Assembly (NCBI RefSeq): GCF_021440085.1
Contig: NZ_JAKCPW010000012.1
Coordinates: 1 to 64,000, forward strand
Length of the DNA: 64,000 nt
Direction of reading: 5' to 3'
From: Dyadobacter sp. CY261
GTDB lineage: Bacteria > Bacteroidota > Bacteroidia > Cytophagales > Spirosomataceae
Shown: positions 26,891 to 35,764 of the stretch, piece by piece
How the letters are laid out: every line of letters begins with the position of its first letter
How positions within the stretch are numbered: position 1 is the stretch's first letter
The notes under the pieces: generated by a model
Told to the model about the DNA's origin: nothing
Databases searched by the model: none
The model's input: only the letters and a program-made list of their open reading frames with translations
Made by a program: the position numbers and the translations under genes

Positions 26891-28690
26891 ATGAAAAAGC
26901 ATATATTACTGATCGCATTGCTGATGGGCGCAAGTGCCTGCAATGACGACTTCCTTGAAAAACTTCCGCAAACCTCCATTTCTCCCGAAGTGTTCTTCAA
27001 TGCCGAAGGCGACCTGAAATTGTATATCAACGGGCTCCTGAGTATGCCCGACATGGGTTCTTACCTCAGCGACCAGAGCACCGACAATGCCGCCACGACA
27101 GGCGCCGTAGAAATGAAGGTGATCATGACCGGCTCGCCGAGCTCACAGACCATCACCGGCGGCTGGGACTGGGGCCGCTTGCGGAACGTGAATTACTTTT
27201 TGGACAACTATAACAAGGCAAATGCCGCCGCCGATATCAAAGCGCATTATGCGGGCATCGCGCGCTACTACCGTGCGCAGTTCTATCTTGACAAAGTGGC
27301 GCGCTTTTCGGACGTTCCCTGGTTTTCCCAAACATTGAACCCCGGAGACGAGGATCTTTACAAAACACAGGATCCAAGGACGTTGGTGATGGACAGCGTC
27401 ATGGCGGATCTTGCCTATGCGGCAGCGAACGTCAAAGACGCCGCCGATCTGGTGCCGACCGGTACACCCGGAAAATGGGCTGTTATGACCCAGTACGCCC
27501 GTACAGCATTGTACGAAGGTACTTACCGCAAATACCACCCAGAACTGAACTTGCAGGCAACAGCCAACAAATTTCTGGAAACTGCGGCAACGGTTTCGGC
27601 GGAGATCATGGCTTCCGGCAAGTTTTCAATTTACAAAACCGGCAAACCTAATGCCGACTACGCAGCATTGTTCGGTAGCCAGGACCTGTCGAGCAACCCG
27701 GAAGTGATCTTGTTCAATGCTTTCGACCAGACGAAGGACCGTAGCCAGAATGTCAATAGCACCGTTTTCGGCGACTACGAGCAAGCTCCGGCGCGCGACC
27801 TGGTGCAGGCTTATCTCATGAAAGACGGATCACGTTTTACCGACGTGCAAGGTTATCAGCAGTTTGGCTTTGTCAAGGAGTTTCAAAACCGTGACCCGCG
27901 CCTGGCACAAACGCTCGTGTACCCGGGCTGGGTGCGCGCGGCAGAAACAGCGCCCTATATTTTGCGGTTGAACAAAAACTTTACCGGCTATCACCAGTTG
28001 AAGGGGTATGTCAATTCCACCGATAATGTGGCCCTGAACAGCGTGGATGTGCCGGTGTACCGTTACGCGGAAGTGTTGCTGACTTATGCCGAAGCGAAAG
28101 CGGAGCTCGGGACACTCACACAAGACGACCTGGACAAATCGGTGAACCTCATCCGCGCGCGGGTGCAAATGCCGGATTTGAAACTGGCAATTGCGAACGG
28201 CAGTCCCGATCTGGTAATGGCGCAAAAATATCCAAACGTGACCGGTGCGAACCGTGGTGTTATATTTGAAATCCGCCGCGAAAGAAGGGTGGAGTTTGCA
28301 TTCGAAAACCAGCGTTTCAATGACGTAATGCGCTGGCAGGCAGGCAAGCTGCTGACTGCGATCCCGGAAGGCTTGTATTTTTCGGGTTTGGGTAAATACG
28401 ATCTGACCGGCGATGGTGTAGAGGACATTATCCTGATCGACAAATCGAAGACGATCCCTGATGAAAAGGATAAGGAGAAAAATAGCCTCGGCGTGGTGCT
28501 GATCTATTATCGCGCCGGAGCTATCGGCGAAGATGTGACGGTATACCTGAAAAACGGCAATGCAGGTGGCACCATGGTAACCGAAACGGCAGCCCGCAAA
28601 TTCGAGGACCCTAAATACTATTACCGCCCGATCCCCCAAAAGGAAATGCTGCTGAATCCCAAGTTGAAGCAGGTTTTTGGTTGGAATTGA
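26891..28690 (+). CDS. SusD/RagB-family surface lipoprotein
   Basis: The 599-residue protein has a lipoprotein signal peptide with lipobox ASAC (Cys 17) and the full SusD fold, including VYRYAEVLLTYAEAKAELG and the closing NPKLKQVFGWN. It should cap the SusC barrel encoded just upstream and bind the substrate at the cell surface. It is about 70 residues longer than the SusD at 11611, in line with a different ligand. The metallophosphoesterase gene follows after 23 bases and is probably co-transcribed. Confidence 0.94.
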   Translation: MKKHILLIALLMGASACNDDFLEKLPQTSISPEVFFNAEGDLKLYINGLLSMPDMGSYLSDQSTDNAATTGAVEMKVIMTGSPSSQTITGGWDWGRLRNVNYFLDNYNKANAAADIKAHYAGIARYYRAQFYLDKVARFSDVPWFSQTLNPGDEDLYKTQDPRTLVMDSVMADLAYAAANVKDAADLVPTGTPGKWAVMTQYARTALYEGTYRKYHPELNLQATANKFLETAATVSAEIMASGKFSIYKTGKPNADYAALFGSQDLSSNPEVILFNAFDQTKDRSQNVNSTVFGDYEQAPARDLVQAYLMKDGSRFTDVQGYQQFGFVKEFQNRDPRLAQTLVYPGWVRAAETAPYILRLNKNFTGYHQLKGYVNSTDNVALNSVDVPVYRYAEVLLTYAEAKAELGTLTQDDLDKSVNLIRARVQMPDLKLAIANGSPDLVMAQKYPNVTGANRGVIFEIRRERRVEFAFENQRFNDVMRWQAGKLLTAIPEGLYFSGLGKYDLTGDGVEDIILIDKSKTIPDEKDKEKNSLGVVLIYYRAGAIGEDVTVYLKNGNAGGTMVTETAARKFEDPKYYYRPIPQKEMLLNPKLKQVFGWN

Positions 28691-28713
28691 TTTAACAACT
28701 GACTATAAATACA

Positions 28714-29607
28714 ATGAACAGACGTTCCTGGATCCGGAATTCCGGATTGCTCACGGCTGCTTCGCTGACAGGCCCGGCTACACAGTCCGGGCTTGTTGCC
28801 GATAAGCCGGTACTGAAAATCGCGCACATTACCGACGTGCACATTCGTGAAGGTGACGATGCCCCGAACCGTTTCAAGAAATGCCTGCATGACGTTTTGA
28901 AACACAAACCGGATTTTTTTCTCAATGGAGGAGATTCCATCCATGCCGCAGATTATAAGGACGTTACCCGCGAAACCATGCTCGGTTACTGGAAACTGTG
29001 GGATGATTGCACCGGGTTGCTGAAAGGTTACGAAGTCCACAGCTGTATCGGGAACCATGATCCCTGGTGGGCGGCGCCTTCGAAGGAGGATGAGATGTAC
29101 GGCAAGAATTATGTCGTGAAAAGGCTCAAAACGCCGGGCCGTTATTACAGTTTTACAAAAAAGAACTGGCATTTCGTGGTCCTCGACGGGAACAATGAAC
29201 ACGTGTCCCTCGACGAGGAGCAGTACCAATGGCTGGAAGCGGACCTCGCCAAACTGGCACCGGATACATTCGTTCTCCTGATGTCGCATTACCCGATCCT
29301 CGGCACGACGCCCATGCTAGCGGGTGGTGGTGGACATTCGGATTACAAAAAGCTGAAAAACCTTTTTTATAAACACCGCGACAAAGTGCGGATTTGCCTG
29401 AGCGGGCACCAGCATTTGCAAGACCATACCGAGTACAATGGCATCCAATATTGCTGTAATGGCGCAATGAGCGGCTTTTGGTGGGGGAAAGGGGATGCGG
29501 AGTCGGTCGCGCCGAACTATTACCAGGAGACGCCGCCCGGGTTTGCGATCCTTGAATTGTATGCCGATGGGAAGGTTGAAAATACTTACTATCCGCATCT
29601 TTATTAA
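28714..29607 (+). CDS. Exported calcineurin-like metallophosphoesterase
   Basis: The 297-residue protein begins with a twin-arginine-like signal (NRRSWIRNS, then a hydrophobic stretch), so it is probably exported folded with its metals. The metallophosphoesterase motifs are complete: D41 and H43 (TDVHI), D74 (NGGD), N114/H115 (GNHD), a later His in MSHYP and the SGHQH pair. It would hydrolyse phosphomono- or diesters in the periplasm. Its position behind SusC/SusD suggests it dephosphorylates an imported substrate. A hairpin follows at 29627-29672. Confidence 0.9.
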   Translation: MNRRSWIRNSGLLTAASLTGPATQSGLVADKPVLKIAHITDVHIREGDDAPNRFKKCLHDVLKHKPDFFLNGGDSIHAADYKDVTRETMLGYWKLWDDCTGLLKGYEVHSCIGNHDPWWAAPSKEDEMYGKNYVVKRLKTPGRYYSFTKKNWHFVVLDGNNEHVSLDEEQYQWLEADLAKLAPDTFVLLMSHYPILGTTPMLAGGGGHSDYKKLKNLFYKHRDKVRICLSGHQHLQDHTEYNGIQYCCNGAMSGFWWGKGDAESVAPNYYQETPPGFAILELYADGKVENTYYPHLY

Positions 29608-29626
29608 AGTTTGAGCGGTGTCCGAT

Positions 29627-29672
29627 AGCCTGTCTGTGTTCCTGGTTGACAGCCAATGAATGCGGACAGGCT
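29627..29672 (+). terminator. Possible terminator after the metallophosphoesterase gene
   Basis: An 8-bp inverted repeat (AGCCTGTC at 29627-29634, complement at 29665-29672) has a 30-base loop and is followed by TATTTTGT. The long loop makes it moderate evidence. Confidence 0.5.
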
Positions 29673-29737
29673 TATTTTGTATAAAAACTATTTCAATTTG
29701 CCCTAATTTGCGGATCTGAATAATTTTTCCTGACCTG

Positions 29738-31567
29738 ATGTCCTTCCTGACCCGATTTTACCTGTCGTTTTTCGCCGGATTAATGCTTTTTGCGCATGCC
29801 CAGGCTCAAACCATTTCGGTAGCCGACGCTGGCATCCGTGCCGATACCTACGAAAATGTGACGCCGCGTGTTCAAAAGGTGATCGACGAGGCCATTCTCA
29901 CAGGGAAAACCACCCTGGCATTTCCAAAAGGCCGTTACGATTTCTGGCCCGACGGCGCCATCAAAGCCAAATATTTTATTTCAAACACTTCGACCGAAGA
30001 AGAGGATTCGCTGAAAATCCGGACGATTGGCATGCTTTTCAAAAATGCACGGAACCTGACCATCGAAGGCAATGGCGCATTGTTCGTATTTCATGGTAAA
30101 ATGACAACGATCGTGCTGGAACAATGTGAAAATGTGCGTTTGCAAAACATTCACGTCGATTTTGAACGGCCCAGCATGTCCGAAATGCGTTACGGGAAGG
30201 TGGTGGACGGAGGTGTCGATCTGGAAATCCATCGCGACGCCCGGTATGCGATCGCGAACGGACGGTTGGAATGGTTTGGTGAAGGTTGGAAAACTACCCA
30301 TTTCCATGCTATCGAGTTTGATACTACGCTGAAAACCATGCGTTACAGCGACTGGAAGACTTTTCATAACAGCAAAGCCACCGAGCTGCGGCCCGGACTT
30401 GTGCATTTCGACGTCCCGGCGGGTTTTCGTCCGAAACAAGGCAATATCCTCACTGTTCGCGACATCATCCGCGACCAGGTAGGCATGCTGATCCTCGAAA
30501 GTAAAAATATGACATTGCAGGACGTGGACATGCATTATATGCACGGCCTGGGCATCGTAAGCCAGTACACCGAAACCATCACCATGCGAAGGGTAACCTG
30601 CGCGCCGCGGCCTGAAAGCGGTCGGATTATCGCCTCTTCCGCTGATTTTATGCATTTCTCGGGTTGCAGCGGTAAGGTTACTGTGGAGGAATGCCGTTTT
30701 TCGGGCGCGCACGATGATCCCGTCAATGTCCATGGCACCAACCTGCGTATCGTGGGGCAGTCCGGTACCCAGTCGCTCAAAGTGCGGTTTATGCACGGAC
30801 AAAGCTACGGTTTGAATGCATTCTTCGCCGGTGATACGGTTGCCTTTGTACACGCGGCAACCATGGAACGGTTTGCAAACGGTACTGTCAAAACCGTGCA
30901 ACGGCTGAACGATCGCGAGTTGCTCCTGACTTTCGAAAAGCCCGTCCCCGCCGGTTTGCAGGAACATGATTGCGTCGAAAACATGACCCGCACGCCGGAG
31001 GTACTGATTCGCGGCAACTATTTCACCCGTACGAACACTCGCGGCGTGCTCCTGACGACCCCACGCAAAGCGGTTATTGAGAATAATACATTTTTCCGCA
31101 CCGGCATGAGCGCCATCCTTATCGAAGCCGACGCCGAAGGCTGGTACGAATCGGGACCCGTTCGTGACGTGACAATCCGCAACAACGAATTCATCGATTG
31201 CGCTTATCAGGGCGGTCCGGGTAATGCAGTAATCGCCATTAACCCATCCAATAAAATCGCCGATTTCAAAAAGCCGGTCCATTTCAATATCCGCATCGAG
31301 GGTAATGTTTTCAAGACATTCGATTACCCTGTATTGTATGCCAAAAGTACCCAGGGGCTTATTTTTAAAGACAATGCGGTTGTGCGTACCAATGCATTAA
31401 GCCCGCAAACGGAACATAAGCAGATGTTTTACTTCAATGGCTGCTCGGATGTAGCAATCAGCAACCTGAAACTTTCGGAGGATGTTTTGGGCAAAAATGT
31501 GAAGCTTGAAAATATGCCGGCCAATCAATTGAAAATCACAGGTAGTGCCAAACTGACTGTCGAATAG
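29738..31567 (+). CDS. GH110-family alpha-1,3-galactosidase
   Basis: The 609-residue exported protein (signal peptide to about residue 23, AHAQAQ) is a right-handed beta-helix. It carries the segments NLTIEGNGALFVFHGKM and NIHVDFERPSMSEM that I associate with GH110 exo-alpha-1,3-galactosidases. Three aspartates, D303 (SSADFMHF), D326 and D327 (AHDDPVNVHG), have the 23 and 24 residue spacing that I recall for the active-site aspartates of a characterised marine GH110 enzyme. It should remove terminal alpha-1,3-galactose, as found in blood-group-B-like or other galactosylated glycans, in the periplasm or at the surface. The GH95 gene follows. Confidence 0.85.
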   Translation: MSFLTRFYLSFFAGLMLFAHAQAQTISVADAGIRADTYENVTPRVQKVIDEAILTGKTTLAFPKGRYDFWPDGAIKAKYFISNTSTEEEDSLKIRTIGMLFKNARNLTIEGNGALFVFHGKMTTIVLEQCENVRLQNIHVDFERPSMSEMRYGKVVDGGVDLEIHRDARYAIANGRLEWFGEGWKTTHFHAIEFDTTLKTMRYSDWKTFHNSKATELRPGLVHFDVPAGFRPKQGNILTVRDIIRDQVGMLILESKNMTLQDVDMHYMHGLGIVSQYTETITMRRVTCAPRPESGRIIASSADFMHFSGCSGKVTVEECRFSGAHDDPVNVHGTNLRIVGQSGTQSLKVRFMHGQSYGLNAFFAGDTVAFVHAATMERFANGTVKTVQRLNDRELLLTFEKPVPAGLQEHDCVENMTRTPEVLIRGNYFTRTNTRGVLLTTPRKAVIENNTFFRTGMSAILIEADAEGWYESGPVRDVTIRNNEFIDCAYQGGPGNAVIAINPSNKIADFKKPVHFNIRIEGNVFKTFDYPVLYAKSTQGLIFKDNAVVRTNALSPQTEHKQMFYFNGCSDVAISNLKLSEDVLGKNVKLENMPANQLKITGSAKLTVE

Positions 31568-31647
31568 TAAGAAAGCAGAGTCTTAGTGCCTCGTTTTTTT
31601 ATTCAATTCATGCTCCTAATTTTACCATTATTTCCAAAACCGACGTG

Positions 31648-34005
31648 ATGAAACCTCTTTCCAGACTCATTTTACTATTATTCCTCATTGCTAGTTCCCC
31701 ATCATTCAGCCAGCAGCCAGCCCGGCCATTGGTACTGTGGTACAACCAACCTGCCAAAGAGTGGATGACGCAGGCATTGCCGGTTGGTAACGGCCATGTG
31801 GGTATGATGTTCTTTGGCGACCCGTCGGAAGAACGGCTGCAATTTTCGGAAGGCAGCCTTTGGGCTGGGGGCAAAGGGGCTAATGCGCAGTATAATTTCG
31901 GTTTGAAAAAAGGAGCCTATCAACATTTACCCAAAGTGCGCGAACTTCTGGCGGCCGGAAAAATGGAGGAAGCGCACCAGCTAGCCAACAAGGAGCTGAC
32001 GGGTGCCATTCATGAAAAAAAGGAAAATACGCCTTCGAGCGATTTTGGTGCACAACAAACGGTGGGTGATTTGTATGTAAAAGTTTCCAGTAAAGGAAAT
32101 GTTCAGAACTACCGCCGCGAGCTCGATATAGCCAATGCAACTGGAAAAGTAACTTACGATGTAAATGGCAGCCACTTTGAGCGGACTTTCTTTGGAAATT
32201 ACCCTTCCAAAGTAATGGTGTACCGATTTATCTCGTCGACACCCGAAACATATTCAGTGCGATTTGACACGCCCCACGCGAAGGATTATGAACGGTTTGA
32301 AAAAAATCAATACACTTTCGGAGGGCATTTGAAAGACAATCATCAAGAGTTCGAAACCGTCTACCGCATCGATACCGACGGTAAAGCGGCATTCGAAGAT
32401 GGTGTGCTCACGGTCAGCAATGCCAAATCTGTGGTGCTCGTGCATACAGTTGCGACGGATTATGTCATGCGTTTCCCGGATTATAAAGGAAATGACTACA
32501 AAAAGGCCAATGCTGCCACGATAGCGAAAGCGGCCGGGAAAAACTATGCCGCATTATTTGCCGAACAACAGAAGGATTACCATAACCTTTTCGACCGCGT
32601 GGCACTGCAACTGGGCGGCGCGCAGCCCGCGAATGTTCCTACTGACGAGCGTCAGCGTGCGTATTTCAAAGGCCAGTCCGACAATGGTTTGGAAGAACTT
32701 TATTTCCAGTACGGCCGCTACCTGATGATCTCTTCTACCCGCCCCGGCACCATGCCAATGAGCTTGCAAGGAAAGTGGAACGACAGCACCAACCCGCCCT
32801 GGGCGAATGATTACCATACCAATATCAATGTACAAATGCTGTACTGGCCCGCCGAGGTAACCAACTTATCGGAATGCCATTTGCCGCTTATGGATTTTAC
32901 CCAATCGCTCGTTGAGCCCGGCAGGCTGTCAGCCAAAGAGTTTTTTAACGCGAAAGGCTGGATCGTCAATACCATGCTGAATGCTTACGGCTACACTTCG
33001 CCGGGATGGGACTTTCCATGGGGCTTTTTTCCTGGCGGCGCGGCCTGGCTTTGCCAGCATTTGTGGGAGCATTATGCATTTACAAACGACAAGGTTTTTT
33101 TGAAAAATACCGCTTACCCGGTGATGAAGGAAGCCTCCGAGTTCTGGATGGATTACCTTTCCGATGACGGCAAAGGCCACCTGGTATCTTCACCATCCTA
33201 TTCTCCGGAGCACGGCGGTATTTCTACGGGTGCCACAATGGACCACGAAATGGCCTGGGACGTGCTCAACAACACCGCCGAAGCTGCCGCCGCTCTCGGT
33301 GTCGATGCTGACTTCGCACAAAAAGCGCGTGCTGTCCGCGATAAAATTCTACCCTTGCAAATCGGCCGCTGGAAACAGTTGCAGGAATGGCGCGAGGATG
33401 TGGACGATTCGACGAACCACCACCGCCACGTCTCGCACTTGTACGCATTACATCCAGGCAAGCAAATTTCCATCACCAAAACCCCTGCCGAAGCGGAAGC
33501 TGCCCGCGTGAGCCTCGATGCCCGTGGCGACGATGGCACCGGCTGGTCGCTTGCCTGGAAGGTCAATTTCTGGGCGCGCTTACAGGATGGCAACCGTGCG
33601 CACAAGCTGTTCAAAAGCGTTCTCCGGCCCGTCGCCGACCAGGGTACTAACATGGCCGATGGCGGTGGTTCCTATGCCAACCTCCTTTGCGCGCACCCGC
33701 CATTCCAACTCGACGGTAACATGGGTTCCACCGCAGGTGTAGCCGAAATGCTGCTCCAATCACAAACCGGCGTGATCGAACTACTGCCCGCTTTGCCCGA
33801 CGCCTGGCCAACCGGTTCGGTAAAAGGCTTGAAGGCGCGGGGTAATGTGACGGTGGATGAAGTTTGGGAAAACGGCAAGTTGAAAAATGTGACATTGTCA
33901 TCGCCCAACGCTCAGAAGCGAGTTTTGAAATATGGAGGTAAGACAATCAATGCAGAGATCACAGCAGGCAAGGTGAAGACATGGAGTGTAGGCGATTTTA
34001 AATAG
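31648..34005 (+). CDS. GH95-family alpha-1,2-L-fucosidase
   Basis: The 785-residue protein has a signal peptide (cleavage near SFSQQ) and the full GH95 layout: N-terminal beta-domain (WMTQALPVGNGHVGMMFFG), then an (alpha/alpha)6 barrel and a C-terminal beta-domain. Family active-site positions are present: N392 and N394 in HTNINVQM, E580 in QEWREDVDD and D689 in FQLDGNMG. The enzyme inverts configuration and removes alpha-1,2-linked fucose from galactose. The ATG at 31648 is used rather than the GTG before it. With the preceding GH110 gene it could strip both side sugars of a Gal(Fuc)Gal motif. Confidence 0.93.
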   Translation: MKPLSRLILLLFLIASSPSFSQQPARPLVLWYNQPAKEWMTQALPVGNGHVGMMFFGDPSEERLQFSEGSLWAGGKGANAQYNFGLKKGAYQHLPKVRELLAAGKMEEAHQLANKELTGAIHEKKENTPSSDFGAQQTVGDLYVKVSSKGNVQNYRRELDIANATGKVTYDVNGSHFERTFFGNYPSKVMVYRFISSTPETYSVRFDTPHAKDYERFEKNQYTFGGHLKDNHQEFETVYRIDTDGKAAFEDGVLTVSNAKSVVLVHTVATDYVMRFPDYKGNDYKKANAATIAKAAGKNYAALFAEQQKDYHNLFDRVALQLGGAQPANVPTDERQRAYFKGQSDNGLEELYFQYGRYLMISSTRPGTMPMSLQGKWNDSTNPPWANDYHTNINVQMLYWPAEVTNLSECHLPLMDFTQSLVEPGRLSAKEFFNAKGWIVNTMLNAYGYTSPGWDFPWGFFPGGAAWLCQHLWEHYAFTNDKVFLKNTAYPVMKEASEFWMDYLSDDGKGHLVSSPSYSPEHGGISTGATMDHEMAWDVLNNTAEAAAALGVDADFAQKARAVRDKILPLQIGRWKQLQEWREDVDDSTNHHRHVSHLYALHPGKQISITKTPAEAEAARVSLDARGDDGTGWSLAWKVNFWARLQDGNRAHKLFKSVLRPVADQGTNMADGGGSYANLLCAHPPFQLDGNMGSTAGVAEMLLQSQTGVIELLPALPDAWPTGSVKGLKARGNVTVDEVWENGKLKNVTLSSPNAQKRVLKYGGKTINAEITAGKVKTWSVGDFK

Positions 34006-34139
34006 AGGCATTTCCCTCCTTACTATTTCCAACAACTCCTGACTACACTTGACTAAACCTGACGCCCCGCCGGTTTGCAACCGGTAAATCAAGCCTAAAA
34101 CTCGCTTTTGAAAATGTATTCACAGAAACGATCACAGAT

Positions 34140-34769
34140 ATGGCCAACGACCAGACAAATGCTTCGCCTGATGCCTCCAATGAGGACCGGCGCTTTTTTC
34201 TGAAACAATCGATAGCCATAGCCGGTCTTTCAGCGGTGCCGACGGGGCTTTTACAAGCGGCCCTGGAGCCAGACGACGGGCCGGTTGGCAATGCCGTAAA
34301 GATCCAATTATCACTGACCATCAATGGAAAACGCAAGCGTATTTCCGTCGATCCGCGCATGTCATTGCTGGACTTGCTTCGGGAGAACCTGGGACTTACG
34401 GGGATCAAAAAAGGTTGTGATTTCGGGCAATGCGGGGCTTGTACCGTTCATATCGACGGGCGGCGAACATTGTCATGCCTGACTTTCGCGGTCATGCAAC
34501 ACGGCCGTAAGGTTACCACCATTGAGGGTTTGTCGCACGGCGGGCAGCTGCACCCTTTGCAGGAAGCATTCATCAAGCACGACGGCTTTCAATGCGGTTA
34601 CTGCACGCCAGGGCAGCTGATGTCGGGCATTGCGTGTATACGTGAAGGGTATGCAGATTCTCCAGACGAAGTGCGGGAATATATGAGCGGGAACCTTTGC
34701 CGCTGCGGTGCCTATCCGAATATCGTAGACGCGATTCTGGAAGTTAAAAAGGAGGGTTTAAAGGTATGA
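34140..34769 (+). CDS. Molybdenum hydroxylase, [2Fe-2S] subunit (PaoA-like)
   Basis: The 209-residue protein has a twin-arginine signal (DRRFFLKQS at 16-24, then a hydrophobic stretch). The plant-type cluster is bound by C93, C98, C101 and C113, and the second cluster by C152, C155, C187 and C189 (CGYCTPGQ and CRCG). All eight ligands of the xanthine-oxidase family are present. As in E. coli PaoA, the Tat signal on this subunit could carry the whole pre-assembled enzyme to the periplasm. It overlaps the FAD subunit gene by 4 bases. Confidence 0.93.
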   Translation: MANDQTNASPDASNEDRRFFLKQSIAIAGLSAVPTGLLQAALEPDDGPVGNAVKIQLSLTINGKRKRISVDPRMSLLDLLRENLGLTGIKKGCDFGQCGACTVHIDGRRTLSCLTFAVMQHGRKVTTIEGLSHGGQLHPLQEAFIKHDGFQCGYCTPGQLMSGIACIREGYADSPDEVREYMSGNLCRCGAYPNIVDAILEVKKEGLKV

Positions 34770-35758
34770 AGCCATTTCAATATCTCCGCCCGAAAACGGT
34801 CAGCGAGGCTGTGAGTATGGCTTTGGACAATCCGGAAGCGCAGTACATCGCAGGAGGTACGAACCTGATCGACCTCATGAAGCGTGGCATTGCTTCGCCT
34901 CCCAAACTCATCGATATCAACCACCTCCCTTTAAAGAAAATAGAACACCGGTACGACCGAATTCGAATCGGCGCGCTGGCCCTAAACAGCGATGTGGCAC
35001 AGCATAAACTAGTAAAAACCCGTCAACCTTTGCTTGCAGAGGCGTTGCTGGCCGGTGCATCGGGCCAGATTCGCAATATGGCAACAGTGGGCGGTAATTT
35101 GCTGCAACGAACACGTTGCAGTTATTTTTATGATGTTGCACTGCCCTGCAACAAGCGGAAGCCAGGTTCGGGCTGCGGCGCGGAAGGAGGCATTAATCGT
35201 ACGCACGCCATCTTTTTTAACGGTAGTGAAGTGCCTTCCTGCATTGCCGTTCACCCGAGCGATATGTGCGTGGCCCTCGCGGCCCTGGATACATCGGTAG
35301 TGGTGGCTGGCCCGGCCGGGGAGCGCAGGATCCTGTTCAAAGATCTTCACCGGCTATCCACCAAAGAGCCTGAAATGGACACAACTCTTAACCCCGGTGA
35401 GTTGATCACCTCGATTGAGGTTTTGGACAATGCATTCACGGGCCACAGCCATTACCTGAAAGTACGCGACCGCGCCTCTTATGCCTTTGCGCTGGTTTCG
35501 GTTGCGGCAGCTTTGCAAATGGACGGCGGAAAGATATGGGATGCGCGCCTGGCACTCGGTGGCGTGGCACACAAGCCGTGGCGTTACTGGGCGATCGAAC
35601 TGATGCTGAGGGGGCAACCGCCTTCGGAAAAGCTTTTCAGGGAGGTGGCGGAGCACGAGTTGCAAAGTGCACGGGCCGGCGAGCACAACGCCTATAAAAT
35701 CAAATTGACAGCTAATGCCATGATTGCAGCATTGAAAATCGCAGCGGGCATTTCATGA
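34766..35758 (+). CDS. Molybdenum hydroxylase, FAD-binding subunit (PaoB-like)
   Basis: The 330-residue subunit has the FAD motifs YIAGGTNLIDLMKRG (27-41) and ATVGGNLLQRTRC (106-118) and a CO-dehydrogenase flavoprotein C-terminal domain. A Cys-rich insertion with C118, C128 (LPCNKRKPGSGC), C137 and C159 resembles the loop that holds an extra [4Fe-4S] cluster in E. coli PaoB. It would pass electrons from the iron-sulfur subunit to an acceptor. There is no signal peptide; it would be exported with its Tat-tagged partner. Confidence 0.93.
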   Translation: MKPFQYLRPKTVSEAVSMALDNPEAQYIAGGTNLIDLMKRGIASPPKLIDINHLPLKKIEHRYDRIRIGALALNSDVAQHKLVKTRQPLLAEALLAGASGQIRNMATVGGNLLQRTRCSYFYDVALPCNKRKPGSGCGAEGGINRTHAIFFNGSEVPSCIAVHPSDMCVALAALDTSVVVAGPAGERRILFKDLHRLSTKEPEMDTTLNPGELITSIEVLDNAFTGHSHYLKVRDRASYAFALVSVAAALQMDGGKIWDARLALGGVAHKPWRYWAIELMLRGQPPSEKLFREVAEHELQSARAGEHNAYKIKLTANAMIAALKIAAGIS

Positions 35759-35764
35759 TGTGGT

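Noticed and set aside
29981..31282. 433-residue antisense frame in the GH110 gene
   Set aside because: It is the shadow of a well-supported gene; no start context or family match.
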